This document shows positions 1-11,085 of a stretch of DNA of 64,000 bases, one piece after another. A program made the translations under genes and the position numbers. Source of the stretch: Pelagibacteraceae bacterium AG-422-N09 (GTDB lineage: Bacteria; Pseudomonadota; Alphaproteobacteria; Pelagibacterales; AG-422-B15); NCBI GenBank assembly GCA_003213515.1, contig QCMV01000004.1, positions 1-64,000 on the forward strand. The letters run 5' to 3'. Position 1 is the first letter of the stretch. The number at the start of each line of letters is the position of its first letter. The notes beneath the pieces are model-generated. The model was not told the origin of the DNA. It did not search any database and saw only the letters and a program-made list of their open reading frames with translations.

Positions 1-2
1 TC

Positions 3-422
3 TCTCCAAGAGAAATCTCAAAATTATATTTTTTTAATCCAAAGGAATTAGATAAATTAAATTCTAAAAAAGATGAAATTGATGTTGATAAATCAAAAAA
101 ACTCTTAAATGAGATATCTAAGTTTGATAATGCTCAAGCAGTTGTTTGTGTGAGAGGATATATAATTGCAATTGAGGCTGCTGAAGGAACTGATCGTTTA
201 CTAGATAGAGTATTTGATGTGAGAAAAAACCTTAATCAATTAAAATCTAAAGCTGGAATGCTTGTAAAGATACCCAAGAAAAGTCAGAGTAAATTAGTTG
301 ATTTGCCTGTAATAGGGCTTAACACGCTAAGGCTAATTAAAAAGGCTAATTTAAACGGAATTGCAATCTATCCAAAACACACATTGATTCATGAAAAAAA
401 GAAAAGTCCTACAATATGCTAA
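3..422 (+). CDS. lpxI: UDP-2,3-diacylglucosamine pyrophosphatase LpxI, C-terminal part (5' truncated by window)
   Basis: Frame open from window start; 'AVVCVRGYIIAIEAAEGTDRLLDRV...KAGMLVKIPKKSQSKLVDLPVIGLNTL' is typical of the LpxI/DUF1009 C-terminus. Confidence 0.85.
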   Translation, partial: SPREISKLYFFNPKELDKLNSKKDEIDVDKSKKLLNEISKFDNAQAVVCVRGYIIAIEAAEGTDRLLDRVFDVRKNLNQLKSKAGMLVKIPKKSQSKLVDLPVIGLNTLRLIKKANLNGIAIYPKHTLIHEKKKSPTIC

Positions 423-462
423 AAAAATATGAATTGAAAATTTATGATGCAGCTCAGTAAAG

Positions 463-1785
463 TTATCTAGTGTTTTTTCTAGATCTTTTTACGCCATATT
501 TAAGGGATTTATTGCCAGTATAATACTGCCTTGGTCTTCCAATTTTCTGGATAGGGTCTTCAATCATCTCTGTCCATTGAGCAGTCCATCCAGCTGTTCG
601 AGCTATAGCAAAAATAACTGTAAACATTTCAGGTGGAAATCCTATTGCTCTAAGAATTATCCCAGAATAGAAATCAACATTAGGGTATAATTTCTTTTCT
701 ATAAAATACTTTTCATTTAAAGCAATTTTTTCTAACTCCATAGCGAGTTTAAGTATTGGATCATTTTTTATACCTACATGAGCTAAAACCTTTTTACATA
801 TTTTTTTTAAAATCTTTGCCCTTGGATCGTAGTTTTTATAAACCCGGTGTCCAAATCCCATTAATTTAAATGGATCTTTTTTTGATTTTGCTTTATTTAG
901 ATATTTTCCTATATTTTTTGTCGATCCAATTTCTTCAAGCATTTCTAAAGCTGCTTGATTTGCCCCTCCATGAGCTGGTCCCCATAAAGATGAGACTCCC
1001 GCAGCAATACAAGCAAATGGATTGGCACCAGATGAGCCAGCTAGACGCACCGTAGATGTTGAAGCATTTTGTTCGTGATCTGCGTGCAAAATAAATATTG
1101 TATCCATAGCTTTAGATATAACAGGAGAAATTTTGTATTCTTCTGCCGTATTACTAAAACACATATGTAAAAAATTTTCTGAAAAAGATAAGTTGTTTTT
1201 TGGAGATACAAAAGCTTGGCCAATTGAATATTTATACGCCATAGCACCGATTGTTGATGATTTAGCAATTATTCTTCTAGTCGCCTCTTGTCTTTGATGG
1301 GCGTCATTGATATCCAAGGTATCTTGATAAAATGAGGACAATGCCCCCATAACCCCGACCATCATTGCCATTGGATGAGCATCACGTCTGAAACCTTGAA
1401 AAAAGTTTATAATTTGTTCATGCAGAAGTGTGTGACGAGTAATAAGTTTTTTATATTTTTTTAATTGTTCCCTATTAGGCAAATCACCATAAATTAATAA
1501 ATTTACAACTTCTATAAAGTCACTTTTATTTGCTAACTCTTCTATATCATACCCACGATATCTTAAAATTCCTTTATCACCGTCGATGAATGTAATTTTT
1601 GATTCACACGATGCTGTTGAAGTAAATCCTGGATCATAAGTGAATAATTTTGCTTGTGAGTGCAGTTTAGAAATATCAATAACAGACTCACCTTGTGTAG
1701 ATTTGTATATTGGTAGTTCGTAAGTATTTTCGTTAATAGTAAGTTTTGCTGTTTTTATTTTAGAGGTGCTTTTATTTTTGGGCAT
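463..1785 (-). CDS. gltA: Citrate synthase
   Basis: [57 protein letters not shown] motifs. Confidence 0.97.
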   Translation of the reverse strand: MPKNKSTSKIKTAKLTINENTYELPIYKSTQGESVIDISKLHSQAKLFTYDPGFTSTASCESKITFIDGDKGILRYRGYDIEELANKSDFIEVVNLLIYGDLPNREQLKKYKKLITRHTLLHEQIINFFQGFRRDAHPMAMMVGVMGALSSFYQDTLDINDAHQRQEATRRIIAKSSTIGAMAYKYSIGQAFVSPKNNLSFSENFLHMCFSNTAEEYKISPVISKAMDTIFILHADHEQNASTSTVRLAGSSGANPFACIAAGVSSLWGPAHGGANQAALEMLEEIGSTKNIGKYLNKAKSKKDPFKLMGFGHRVYKNYDPRAKILKKICKKVLAHVGIKNDPILKLAMELEKIALNEKYFIEKKLYPNVDFYSGIILRAIGFPPEMFTVIFAIARTAGWTAQWTEMIEDPIQKIGRPRQYYTGNKSLKYGVKRSRKNTR

Positions 1786-1832
1786 TCACGTATTAATTAA
1801 ACTATTTATCAAATAATTAAAGCAAAATATAA

Positions 1833-2510
1833 TTAATATTTTCTTAAGAGACCTATTAATTTACCCTGAATTTTGACTCGATGAGCAGATAAAATTCGTG
1901 TTTCATAAATAGGGTTAGCACTTTCAAGTGCTATGCTTTGACCTTTTTTTCTAATTCTTTTTAAAGTTGCTTCATTGTCATCAATTAAGGCAACAACAAT
2001 TTCACCATTATCCGCTATATTAGTTTTTTTAATTAAAACAGTATCTCCATTGTGAATGCCTTCATTGATCATTGAGTCACCTTCAACTGTTAATGCATAA
2101 CTTTCACCTATTGGCATCATTTCTTTTGGAACATCAACAGATGTATCATTTTGTTGAATGGCTTCAATTGGAGTACCAGCAGCAATTTTTCCCAAAAGTG
2201 GAAGAGTACTTAATTTATGATTATCATCGTTCGCATTATTTATAAAATTTCCAACAACCAAATTATTTTTATTTTTTTCAGAAATCTTTATGTTTGATAT
2301 TCCATCTTTAATTATTTCAAGTGCTCTTGCTTTATGAGCTAATCTTTTTACAAATCCTCGTTCTTCGAGTGCTAAAATTAATCTGTGGATGCCTGATTTT
2401 GATTTTAAATTAAGTGCAGACTTCATCTCTTCATAAGAAGGAGTGACACCATTTTTACTTTGGAACTTCTGAATATAATTTAATAATTCTTTTTGCTTCT
2501 TTGTTAACAT
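1833..2510 (-). CDS. lexA: LexA repressor
   Basis: Winged-helix N-terminus MLTKKQKELLNYI..., AAG cleavage site (GKIAAGTPIEA), S24 peptidase VEGDSMINEGI. Confidence 0.96.
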   Translation of the reverse strand: MLTKKQKELLNYIQKFQSKNGVTPSYEEMKSALNLKSKSGIHRLILALEERGFVKRLAHKARALEIIKDGISNIKISEKNKNNLVVGNFINNANDDNHKLSTLPLLGKIAAGTPIEAIQQNDTSVDVPKEMMPIGESYALTVEGDSMINEGIHNGDTVLIKKTNIADNGEIVVALIDDNEATLKRIRKKGQSIALESANPIYETRILSAHRVKIQGKLIGLLRKY

Positions 2511-2530
2511 TGATTCGATCCTTAATTAAT

Positions 2531-2545
2531 GTTCTATCAATGTTC
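2531..2545. promoter_or_regulatory. LexA (SOS) box, alphaproteobacterial GTTC-N7-GTTC
   Basis: GTTC TATCAAT GTTC read directly, about 20 nt upstream of the lexA start. Confidence 0.8.
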
Positions 2546-2608
2546 TCTTATAGTTTCAATAAAAAAAAATTCATTATTTTCAATGATTAATTGAGATTAT
2601 GTAATTTT

Positions 2609-3397
2609 TTAATTTAATAATTCTGCAATGCGGTTTGGCAAATTATCTGACTTCATTAAAAATTCACCAATTAAATAGTTGCTTATACCCGTGGTTGTAT
2701 GAATTTTTGATATGTCGCTTTTACTATGAAAGCCACTTTCAGAGATGATGAGTTTGTCACAATTATCTAAATGTTGGGACAAATTTATTGAGGTATCTAG
2801 GTTAGTCACAAAATTATTTAGGTTTCGATTATTTATACCTATCATATTTGAATTCATAGTTTTTGCTCTTTGCAGTTCATCATAATCGTGTACTTCAATA
2901 ATGCTATCCATCTTAAGTTCACTTGCTAAGTTAGCAAATCTATCTGCATCATCTTGACCTAACATTGATAATATGATCAGGATACAATCAGCCCCAATTA
3001 ATTTGCTTTCATATATTTGGTAATCGTCAACTATAAAATCTTTTCTTAGTATAGGTAGTTGCACTTCTTTTCTAATTTCAATTAAATCATCAATTTTGCC
3101 ATTAAAATATTTTTCGTCTGTCAAAACTGAGATGCACGAAATATTATTGTCTTCATATGCCTTTGCAAAATCGATTAAATTTATTTTCTCTTTAGTAAAT
3201 TTACCTAAAGAGGGACTGGCTTTTTTTATTTCTCCTATAATAGATATTTGACTCTTTTGATGATTTAATTTTTCAAAGAAAGGAAAGTTAATATTGTTTA
3301 TATTCAATTTACTTTCAATTTTTGATTGAGGAGTTATTTCTTTTTGATTTGAAACAAAATCAATTTTATACTCATATATTTCTTTTAATATTGACAT
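2609..3397 (-). CDS. trpC: Indole-3-glycerol phosphate synthase
   Basis: IIGEIKKASPSLG, LPILRKDFIVDDYQIYES, IGINNRNLNNF, ISESGF motifs. Confidence 0.95.
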   Translation of the reverse strand: MSILKEIYEYKIDFVSNQKEITPQSKIESKLNINNINFPFFEKLNHQKSQISIIGEIKKASPSLGKFTKEKINLIDFAKAYEDNNISCISVLTDEKYFNGKIDDLIEIRKEVQLPILRKDFIVDDYQIYESKLIGADCILIILSMLGQDDADRFANLASELKMDSIIEVHDYDELQRAKTMNSNMIGINNRNLNNFVTNLDTSINLSQHLDNCDKLIISESGFHSKSDISKIHTTTGISNYLIGEFLMKSDNLPNRIAELLN

Positions 3398-4410
3398 TAT
3401 AAATTTGTAAATTTAGACAATTGTTCAATAATTCTCAAAGGTTCTCCACTTTCAATAATCAATTGAACTTCTTTAAAAGCTTTTACAATATTTTTTTCAT
3501 TGAAATCTTCGGATTGATTTATTAGAATACCGAAAGTGGCATTTGCACAAACAGTATTATAAAAAGTATCTTTTTTACCTTTAAATATTTCAATTATACG
3601 ATCAGCATTAAATATTGCGTCACTTCCTTTAATTTCATCATCTATCATTTTTGGACAATCAAGCATTTCAGGATCAAACTGCATAATTCCATTCTTATTT
3701 GTGAAAATTAAATTAATTCCGCTGAGAGATATTTCATCGTTCCCATCATGGCCAGCAATTAAGCAAATATTTTTGTCTTCTTTTTCAAAAACGTCCTTAT
3801 AAATATCAAAGACTTCTTTAGAATAAACGCCAACTATTTGATTTCTAACATTTGCTGGATTTAACAAAGGACCCAACATATTAAATATAGTTCGGAACCC
3901 AAGTAATTGTCTCACTTGAGCAACGTGTTTCATGGCAGGGTGGTGATTTGGGGCAAACATAAAGCATATTCCTATATTTCTGAGACAATCTTCTAATTTA
4001 GAAGTTTCCATATCGACATTTATGTTTAATGCTTTTAAAACATCAGCTGAACCACATTTTGATGTTAGTGCTCGATTTCCATGTTTAGCTATTGGTATAC
4101 CAGAGGCCGCCAAAACAAAAGCTGTTGCAGTTGAAATATTTAAGCTATTTTTTCCATCACCTCCTGTACCGCATGTGTCCATTGTATTTAATGGTGCATT
4201 GATTGAGAGCATTTTTTTTCTCATTACTTCTAAAGCAGCAATTACATGATGTGATTTAACTCCTGACTTTTGGAGCAATGAAATAAATGAGCTTATTTGT
4301 ATCTCACTTATTTCACCATTCATGATTTGCATAAAGGCTTTTTTAGTGGATTTTAAATCTAAACTATCTTCGTAAGCTAATTGAATGAATTCTTTGAAAT
4401 CAACAGTCAT
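3397..4410 (-). CDS. trpD: Anthranilate phosphoribosyltransferase (ORF open to 4491; start MTVDFKEF preferred)
   Basis: DTCGTGGDGKNSLNIST, AKHGNRALTSKCGSADVL, GPLLNPA motifs. Confidence 0.95.
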   Translation of the reverse strand: MTVDFKEFIQLAYEDSLDLKSTKKAFMQIMNGEISEIQISSFISLLQKSGVKSHHVIAALEVMRKKMLSINAPLNTMDTCGTGGDGKNSLNISTATAFVLAASGIPIAKHGNRALTSKCGSADVLKALNINVDMETSKLEDCLRNIGICFMFAPNHHPAMKHVAQVRQLLGFRTIFNMLGPLLNPANVRNQIVGVYSKEVFDIYKDVFEKEDKNICLIAGHDGNDEISLSGINLIFTNKNGIMQFDPEMLDCPKMIDDEIKGSDAIFNADRIIEIFKGKKDTFYNTVCANATFGILINQSEDFNEKNIVKAFKEVQLIIESGEPLRIIEQLSKFTNL

Positions 4411-4982
4411 AAATTTAAAAAATTCTTCATTATTTTTTTGCCAAATGGTACAGAGGCTATACTTTCTGGATGAAATTGAACTCCATAGCAAGGGTAATTT
4501 TCATGCTCAATTCCCATTATTACATTTTTTTTATTGTCAATAGTCTCCGAAATTACTCTAAAATTTTTAGGCAGTGTTCCATTTTTAATTACTAAACTAT
4601 GATATCTAGTTGCTTCAAATGATGCTGGTAGTCCTTTGAATATTTTTGAACCAAGGTTTGAAACTTTTGAAGTTTTACCGTGCATAATTTTACCTGCTTT
4701 AATTATCTTTGCACCGAATGCTTGTCCAATGGATTGATGCCCCAAACACACACCAAGTATGGGCATTTTATCATAAAATTTTTTAACAAGATCTAAACAA
4801 ATACCTGCTTCATTAGGAGTGCAAGGACCAGGTGATATTATAATTTTTTCGGGATTAAGTTTTGCTATTTTTTTTAATGATATTTTATCATTTCTATATA
4901 TTTGAACGTTATGTCCTAGTTCTTCAACGTAGTGTACTAAATTATAAGTAAAGCTATCATAATTATCTATTAGCAATATCAT
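4407..4982 (-). CDS. trpG: Anthranilate synthase component II (glutamine amidotransferase)
   Basis: LLIDNYDSFTYNLVHY, ISPGPCTPNEAG, GVCLGHQSIGQAFG, GVQFHPES. Confidence 0.96.
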   Translation of the reverse strand: MILLIDNYDSFTYNLVHYVEELGHNVQIYRNDKISLKKIAKLNPEKIIISPGPCTPNEAGICLDLVKKFYDKMPILGVCLGHQSIGQAFGAKIIKAGKIMHGKTSKVSNLGSKIFKGLPASFEATRYHSLVIKNGTLPKNFRVISETIDNKKNVIMGIEHENYPCYGVQFHPESIASVPFGKKIMKNFLNL

Positions 4983-6451
4983 AGGTTATTTCCAAGTACG
5001 ATTTCAGCAGCATTTAATACTGCTTTAGCTTTATTTACAGTCTCCATATATTCGAGTTCTGGATCACTATCATAAACTACACCGCCTCCAGCTTGAACAT
5101 ATAATTTATTTTTAGTAATTATCCCTGTTCTTAAAACGATGCAAGTATCCATATCTCCATCAGGAGAGATATAACCAATTCCACCCGCATAAATACCGCG
5201 GACATCAGTCTCTAATTCATCTATAATTTGCATAGCTCTTATTTTTGGTGCCCCCGATACTGTTCCAGCTGGAAATCCTGCCATTAGTGCTTCAATTGTA
5301 CTGATATTTTTTTTAAGTTTACCAGTTACATTAGAAACCAAGTGCATTACATGAGAATATTTTTCAATTATAAATTTGGCGGTTACGTTTACAGTTGATT
5401 TTTTTGCTACTTTACCAACATCATTTCGACCAAGATCTAACAACATTAAGTGTTCCGATGTTTCTTTTTCGTCTGAAAGTAAGTCTAACTCGTACTTTCG
5501 GTCCTGTTTTATGTTTTTGCCTCTCGGCCTTGTACCTGCGATAGGTCGTAAAGTTATTAATTCAGATCTAAGTCTGACCAGAATCTCTGGACTTGAGCCA
5601 ACAATTTGAAAATTAGGCAAATTAAAGTAGTACATAAATGGTGAGGGGTTAGTCAATCTCAGTACTTTGTACAGCGAGCTGCCTTTACTTTTAAAATTAG
5701 TTTCAAATCTTTGACTTGGAACTACCTGAAATATGTCACCAGCTTTAATATATTTTTTTGCTTTTTTAATATTATTAATGAATTTTGACTTAGTTATATT
5801 TGATTTAATCTTAAGCCTTTTCTTTTTATTGAGATCAATTGTATGATTGTTTACTTTTTTATAAAGGTTATTTTCTATATCATTTAATTCGTTAAGAACT
5901 TGTTCATATTCTTGAGCTTTTTTTACACCAGATAAGAAATGCTTTAATATATATAAAGAATTAGAAACATTATCATAAACAATTAATATCTGAGGAATAA
6001 AAAGTATAAGTTCAGGAGTCATTAAAGTGTTCTTTTTTTTGAACTTAGATATTTTCTCGATATTATAAATATTCTCATATGATATATAACCAAAAAAAGC
6101 ACCTGCCATAGGCGGCAGTTTTTTGTCCTTTAAAAATTTATACTTACTTATTGTTCTATCAATTTTTAAAAATGCATTTTTATTTTTTGAAGAAATTTTT
6201 TTTTCTTTAGTTTCTTTTCTATTGTTTATTTGTATTGTTTTAATTGTATTGTAACCACATATTGAATATCTTCCCTTATCCTTCCCTTTTTCAACAGATT
6301 CATAGAGAAAGCTAAAATTATTGTTTTCTACAATATTAATAAACTCAGGAATAGGGTCAGATTTAAATTTTTTTATTTTTTTAAAAAATATAAAATTATG
6401 TTTGTTTTTAAAGGATGTTAAATATTGATTTTTAGTATGAGAAAAATTCAT
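4979..6451 (-). CDS. trpE: Anthranilate synthase component I
   Basis: IKAGDIFQVVPSQRF, PSPFMYYFNLP, PIAGTRPRG, LDLGRNDVG, AGFPAGTVSGAPKIRAM. Confidence 0.96.
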   Translation of the reverse strand: MNFSHTKNQYLTSFKNKHNFIFFKKIKKFKSDPIPEFINIVENNNFSFLYESVEKGKDKGRYSICGYNTIKTIQINNRKETKEKKISSKNKNAFLKIDRTISKYKFLKDKKLPPMAGAFFGYISYENIYNIEKISKFKKKNTLMTPELILFIPQILIVYDNVSNSLYILKHFLSGVKKAQEYEQVLNELNDIENNLYKKVNNHTIDLNKKKRLKIKSNITKSKFINNIKKAKKYIKAGDIFQVVPSQRFETNFKSKGSSLYKVLRLTNPSPFMYYFNLPNFQIVGSSPEILVRLRSELITLRPIAGTRPRGKNIKQDRKYELDLLSDEKETSEHLMLLDLGRNDVGKVAKKSTVNVTAKFIIEKYSHVMHLVSNVTGKLKKNISTIEALMAGFPAGTVSGAPKIRAMQIIDELETDVRGIYAGGIGYISPDGDMDTCIVLRTGIITKNKLYVQAGGGVVYDSDPELEYMETVNKAKAVLNAAEIVLGNNL

Positions 6452-8295
6452 TACATGAACAGTTTATCTATATTTTGATCATAAATTTCATAAGATGAAT
6501 TTTGAATAATTTCTAATGCCATTATATCAGCTAGTGATGAATTAAAATTATTATTTATATTTATTTTAACAGAATTATAAAAATCGTCAGAAATTTGATT
6601 TCTTGGCATAATAATTTCAGTGACAACACCAATTCCAATTCCTCCGTCAGGTTTTAGAATTTTAAATGGTTGATTAAGTTTATTATTAAATGCATTGACA
6701 ACTGTTTCATTCTGAAAGTCGGAGTTTGTACGATTTATCTTTTCAAGTTTTAGCAAATTATAATCATTATTAAGCACATATTCAGAAAAAGAATCTTCAT
6801 TTTGTATCTTAATTGAATTTAAAATGTCATCAGAAAGTTTATCAAGGTTTTTATCTTTTTGCTCGGCTACATAGTCAGTTATAACTTTTTCTCTAATTTT
6901 TTCTAAATCAGGTACGTAAGATTTTTGTTTTTCTTTAAGCGTATAAATATAGGCGATATTTTCTTTTATTATTATTTCTGAAATAAATCCGATTGGAGTA
7001 TTTTCATCCAAAAATGAACTATCTTCCCCTAAATTTACTAAAAACTGCTCAAAATCAACATTTTCAGATAATTTGATGTTAACGCTATTTTCAACTATCT
7101 CATCAAATGTATAATCATTAATTAGCAATTCATCTAGAATATTAATGGCGTCATCAAATTCTTGATATGCAGCCTCTAATGATAGGTATTCTATAATTTC
7201 ACTTTTAACAGATTCAAAATCTATCACTTTTTCTTCATTTACTTTACTTACCCTAAATAAATAAAACCCTAAATCATCGTAGCTAATGGGTTCGCTCAAG
7301 GCATTAACATCTAATTTAAAAATAAACTCTGAAATATTTTTAGAGAAAGTATCGCCAGTAAAATTTTCTATATTTGAAAGCTTAAAATCATTTATTTTAA
7401 TGTATTCATTAAAGTCATTAATATTTTTTTCTGCTACTGCATCATAAAAATCATAAGCTTCAGACTCATCGCTAAACCTTATAAAATGAATATTTCTGCT
7501 TTCTACTTCAGTATATTGATCAATATTATTGCTGTAGTAATCCTGAGCCTCAACAATATTAATATTCTCTTTTCTTTTAAAGTCATTAATATTTACTTCA
7601 ATAAAGTCTATAATAGTTTTCTCGGGAATTAGATAATTCGATTTATTATCCAAATAGTAATCATTAATTAAATTATTATTTGTATCAATTTTAACTTCAT
7701 TTTTATTCAATAAAAAATAACTAATTGTTCTCTTTTCACCTTCATAGTCATATAGTTTATTAATAATTGCATCATTTATGTAATTATCAGCATTAAAATT
7801 TTCAAAAATAATACCTTGAAAAATACTATTTTCTATTTCTCTCAGAAAAGATTCTTCAGATTGAAAATTATTTAAAATAAAATTTTTGTATTTAATATTA
7901 GAAAATGTTTCATTGCTGTCTTTGAATTCATCTAGATTAGATATCACTGATTTCAAAGACTCTTCATTTAAATATATGCCTCTTTTTTTAGCATAATCAT
8001 TAACCATTTTAGAATAAATGAGGTCTTGTAGCAGTAGATTATGAAGTTGCAACTCATAAGCTTCTTTGAGGCTTAAATTTGAATTGGTATTTTGATTATA
8101 ATCTCTTACAGTTTGTTGAAACTTTATATAAAATTCATCAAGCGATATTTTTTCATTACCTACTTTTGCAGCAAGTTGACTGTTGCCAGAAGAAAGTATG
8201 TCTCCCACGCCCCACAGAGCAAAACTTAAAACCATTATAGCAAGAAGTATTTTGCCAAAAATTGATGAAACTAAATTTCTTATTATATCTAACAT
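6451..8295 (-). CDS. ppiD: SurA N-terminal/PpiD-like periplasmic folding protein
   Basis: N-terminal TM plus 'SSIFGKILLAIMVLSFALWGVGDIL...VGNEKISLDEFYIKFQQ'; position upstream of trpE as in other Alphaproteobacteria. Confidence 0.8.
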   Translation of the reverse strand: MLDIIRNLVSSIFGKILLAIMVLSFALWGVGDILSSGNSQLAAKVGNEKISLDEFYIKFQQTVRDYNQNTNSNLSLKEAYELQLHNLLLQDLIYSKMVNDYAKKRGIYLNEESLKSVISNLDEFKDSNETFSNIKYKNFILNNFQSEESFLREIENSIFQGIIFENFNADNYINDAIINKLYDYEGEKRTISYFLLNKNEVKIDTNNNLINDYYLDNKSNYLIPEKTIIDFIEVNINDFKRKENINIVEAQDYYSNNIDQYTEVESRNIHFIRFSDESEAYDFYDAVAEKNINDFNEYIKINDFKLSNIENFTGDTFSKNISEFIFKLDVNALSEPISYDDLGFYLFRVSKVNEEKVIDFESVKSEIIEYLSLEAAYQEFDDAINILDELLINDYTFDEIVENSVNIKLSENVDFEQFLVNLGEDSSFLDENTPIGFISEIIIKENIAYIYTLKEKQKSYVPDLEKIREKVITDYVAEQKDKNLDKLSDDILNSIKIQNEDSFSEYVLNNDYNLLKLEKINRTNSDFQNETVVNAFNNKLNQPFKILKPDGGIGIGVVTEIIMPRNQISDDFYNSVKININNNFNSSLADIMALEIIQNSSYEIYDQNIDKLFM

Positions 8296-8344
8296 TTTTT
8301 ACTATGATGGTATAAATTAGAGTTTATAAAAGGAATAATCACGA

Positions 8345-9085
8345 ATGAAAAGGGTTAAATATACTATCGCTAATTGGAAGATGAATGGCTTAAATGGAGC
8401 TGTAAAGGTAGTTAATTCCATTGACAGGCATATTAAAAACACAAGACATAAAAAATCTAAAGTTGTCATTTGTCCCCCTTTCACATTGTTGACTAATTTC
8501 ATTAACGCAAAAACTGGAATTGATTTTGGGGGTCAAGACTGTCATCACTTAAATGAAGGTGCATTTACCGGATGTATCAGTGCTCAAATGCTTAAATCTG
8601 CAGGGTGCAAATATGTCATAATAGGCCATTCAGAACGAAGGGAGTATCAAAAAGAAACATCAAAAGAACTTAATTTAAAAATTGATATTGCAAACAAGTA
8701 TAATTTAAAAATTATTTACTGCATAGGCGAGAGATTAAGTGAAATAAAGATTAGAAAAAAAATTCTCAACAGTCAGCTCAGCTCACTCCCAAAAAAAATA
8801 AATATAAAAAATCTTATTATTGCTTACGAACCTGTCTGGGCCATCGGGACAGGTAAAACCCCATCAATCGGTGAAATCAATTGTATACATTTAGATATTA
8901 GAAATTTACTCTCAAAAAAAATTGGTAAATCTGAAAGTCAAAATATCTCAATATTATATGGAGGGTCAGTCAATCCTTCCAATGCTAGTGATATTTTAAA
9001 TTTAGATCAAGTAGATGGTGCTTTAGTGGGTGGCGCATCTTTAAAATCAAAAGATTTTAGTAAAATAATTGATTCTTACTCATAA
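8345..9085 (+). CDS. tpiA: Triosephosphate isomerase
   Basis: IANWKMNGL, VIIGHSERREY, AYEPVWAIGTGKT, ILYGGSVNP. Confidence 0.97.
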   Translation: MKRVKYTIANWKMNGLNGAVKVVNSIDRHIKNTRHKKSKVVICPPFTLLTNFINAKTGIDFGGQDCHHLNEGAFTGCISAQMLKSAGCKYVIIGHSERREYQKETSKELNLKIDIANKYNLKIIYCIGERLSEIKIRKKILNSQLSSLPKKINIKNLIIAYEPVWAIGTGKTPSIGEINCIHLDIRNLLSKKIGKSESQNISILYGGSVNPSNASDILNLDQVDGALVGGASLKSKDFSKIIDSYS

Positions 9086-9105
9086 TTAGATATATAACTC
9101 ATTTT

Positions 9106-9417
9106 ATGGAAACATCTTTATTAATAATCCACGCTATACTTGCAGTTGTTTTAATTATTGTTGTACTCGTTCAAAGAGCAGAGGGCGGTGCGCTTGGCAT
9201 TGGAGGCGGTAGTGACGGCATGTCTCCTCGAGGAAGCGCTGACATATTAACAAGAACAACCGCAATTATTGCTGTATTATTTGTGATTACAAGTATAAGC
9301 CTAACTGTTTTAAGTTTAAAATCGTCAGATAGAAGTCTAAATTTTGAAGATACAGGCACAGAGGAAACGATTGAAGGTTTAATTGAAGATTTACCTGAAC
9401 AACCACAACTAGATTAA
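9106..9417 (+). CDS. secG: Preprotein translocase subunit SecG
   Basis: Two TM segments, VLVQRAEGGALGIGGG. Confidence 0.92.
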   Translation: METSLLIIHAILAVVLIIVVLVQRAEGGALGIGGGSDGMSPRGSADILTRTTAIIAVLFVITSISLTVLSLKSSDRSLNFEDTGTEETIEGLIEDLPEQPQLD

Positions 9418-9459
9418 TACCTTTGATTTAATTAAGACTCTGTAGTATAAAATACTTCC

Positions 9460-11085
9460 ATGACGCGATTTATATTTGTAACAGGCGGCGTGGTTTCATC
9501 ACTTGGTAAAGGCTTAGCTTCTGCTTCTTTAGCTTCTTTACTTCAACATCATGGCTATAAAGTAAGGATTAGAAAATTAGATCCATATCTAAATGTTGAT
9601 CCAGGCACAATGAGTCCATATCAGCATGGTGAAGTTTATGTTACTGATGATGGTGCAGAAACGGATTTGGATCTTGGTCATTATGAAAGATTTACTGGTG
9701 TAGTTTCTAAAAAATCTGACAACATCACATCTGGAAGAGTATATCAAAAAATTATAACAAGAGAGAGAAAAGGCGAGTACCTAGGAGCTACAGTACAAGT
9801 TATTCCACATGTTACAAATGAAATTAAAGAATTTATTTCAAACGATCTTGAGCAAGAAGATTTTGTGATATGTGAGATAGGTGGGACAATTGGAGATATT
9901 GAAAGCTTACCTTTTATAGAAGCTATAAGACAATTTCATAATGATAATGGGCATGATAACTCATTATTTATTCATGTTACATTGGTACCATACATTGCAA
10001 GTTCAGGTGAATTAAAAACAAAACCTACTCAACATTCAGTAAAAGAACTGAGGAGTTTGGGTATACAACCAAATATTTTATTGTGCAGATCTGACAGAAT
10101 AATACCTGAAGGTGAAAGAAAAAAAATTGGCTTATTCTGCAATGTTCAACATAACTGCGTTATACAAGCGATAAATGCAAATTCAATATACGAAGTTCCA
10201 ATTAATTTTTACAATGAAGGATTAGATAAGAGAGTCTTAGAATATTTCAATTTAGATGCAAATAAAACTATAGATCTTAAAATGTGGTCTCAAGTTTCAA
10301 AACATGTTCTTGAACCTGAAGGAAAGGTCGTAATTGCAATAGTGGGCAAATATACAGGACTTGCTGATGCTTATAAATCCCTGAATGAAGCATTATCTCA
10401 TGGTGGAATTTTTAATAATGTAAAAGTTGAATTAAAATGGTTCGAGTCTGAAGAATTAAATAGTTCCAATACGTCAAGCTTATTAGCAAATTGTCATGGC
10501 ATTTTAGTTCCAGGAGGATTTGGTGAACGAGGTTCGGAAGGAAAAATTGCAGCAATTAAGTATGCAAGAGAAAACAATATACCATATTTTGGAATATGTT
10601 TTGGAATGCAACTTGCAGTTATAGAGATGGCAAGAAATATATTAGGTATGCAGGATGCAAATTCAAGCGAATTCTCTAATTGCACTAATTCAATTGTCGG
10701 CCTTATGACGGAGTGGACAACTTCAGAAAATACAACCGAAAAGAGATCTAAAAATGACGACCTTGGTGGAACAATGAGACTTGGATCATATGAAGCAAAA
10801 TTAAGAAAAGGCAGTAAAATATATAATATATATAAAGACGAAATTATTAATGAAAGACATCGTCACAGATATGAAGTTAACAATAAATTTGCCGAAGAAT
10901 TTGAAAACAAAGGCGTTATCTTTTCTGGTTATTCACCTGATGGACTGTTACCTGAAACTGTTGAACTGAAAGATCATCCATGGTTTATTGGAGTGCAATA
11001 TCACCCTGAATTAAAATCAAAGCCATTTGAACCACATCCTTTATTTAAGTCATTTATTGATGCTGCAAAAAAGATACAAAGATGA
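9460..11085 (+). CDS. pyrG: CTP synthase
   Basis: [58 protein letters not shown]. Confidence 0.98.
   Translation: MTRFIFVTGGVVSSLGKGLASASLASLLQHHGYKVRIRKLDPYLNVDPGTMSPYQHGEVYVTDDGAETDLDLGHYERFTGVVSKKSDNITSGRVYQKIITRERKGEYLGATVQVIPHVTNEIKEFISNDLEQEDFVICEIGGTIGDIESLPFIEAIRQFHNDNGHDNSLFIHVTLVPYIASSGELKTKPTQHSVKELRSLGIQPNILLCRSDRIIPEGERKKIGLFCNVQHNCVIQAINANSIYEVPINFYNEGLDKRVLEYFNLDANKTIDLKMWSQVSKHVLEPEGKVVIAIVGKYTGLADAYKSLNEALSHGGIFNNVKVELKWFESEELNSSNTSSLLANCHGILVPGGFGERGSEGKIAAIKYARENNIPYFGICFGMQLAVIEMARNILGMQDANSSEFSNCTNSIVGLMTEWTTSENTTEKRSKNDDLGGTMRLGSYEAKLRKGSKIYNIYKDEIINERHRHRYEVNNKFAEEFENKGVIFSGYSPDGLLPETVELKDHPWFIGVQYHPELKSKPFEPHPLFKSFIDAAKKIQR

Noticed and set aside
870-1268. ORFs 870..1055(+) and 1041..1268(-) inside gltA
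   Set aside because: Antisense or out-of-frame shadows of a well-supported citrate synthase gene.
4022-5609. Plus-strand ORFs 4022..4249 and 5376..5609 inside trpD/trpE
   Set aside because: Shadow ORFs opposite conserved coding frames; no SD or family signal.
8317-8502. 61-aa minus ORF opposite the tpiA start
   Set aside because: Hydrophobic by chance composition; entirely antisense to tpiA.
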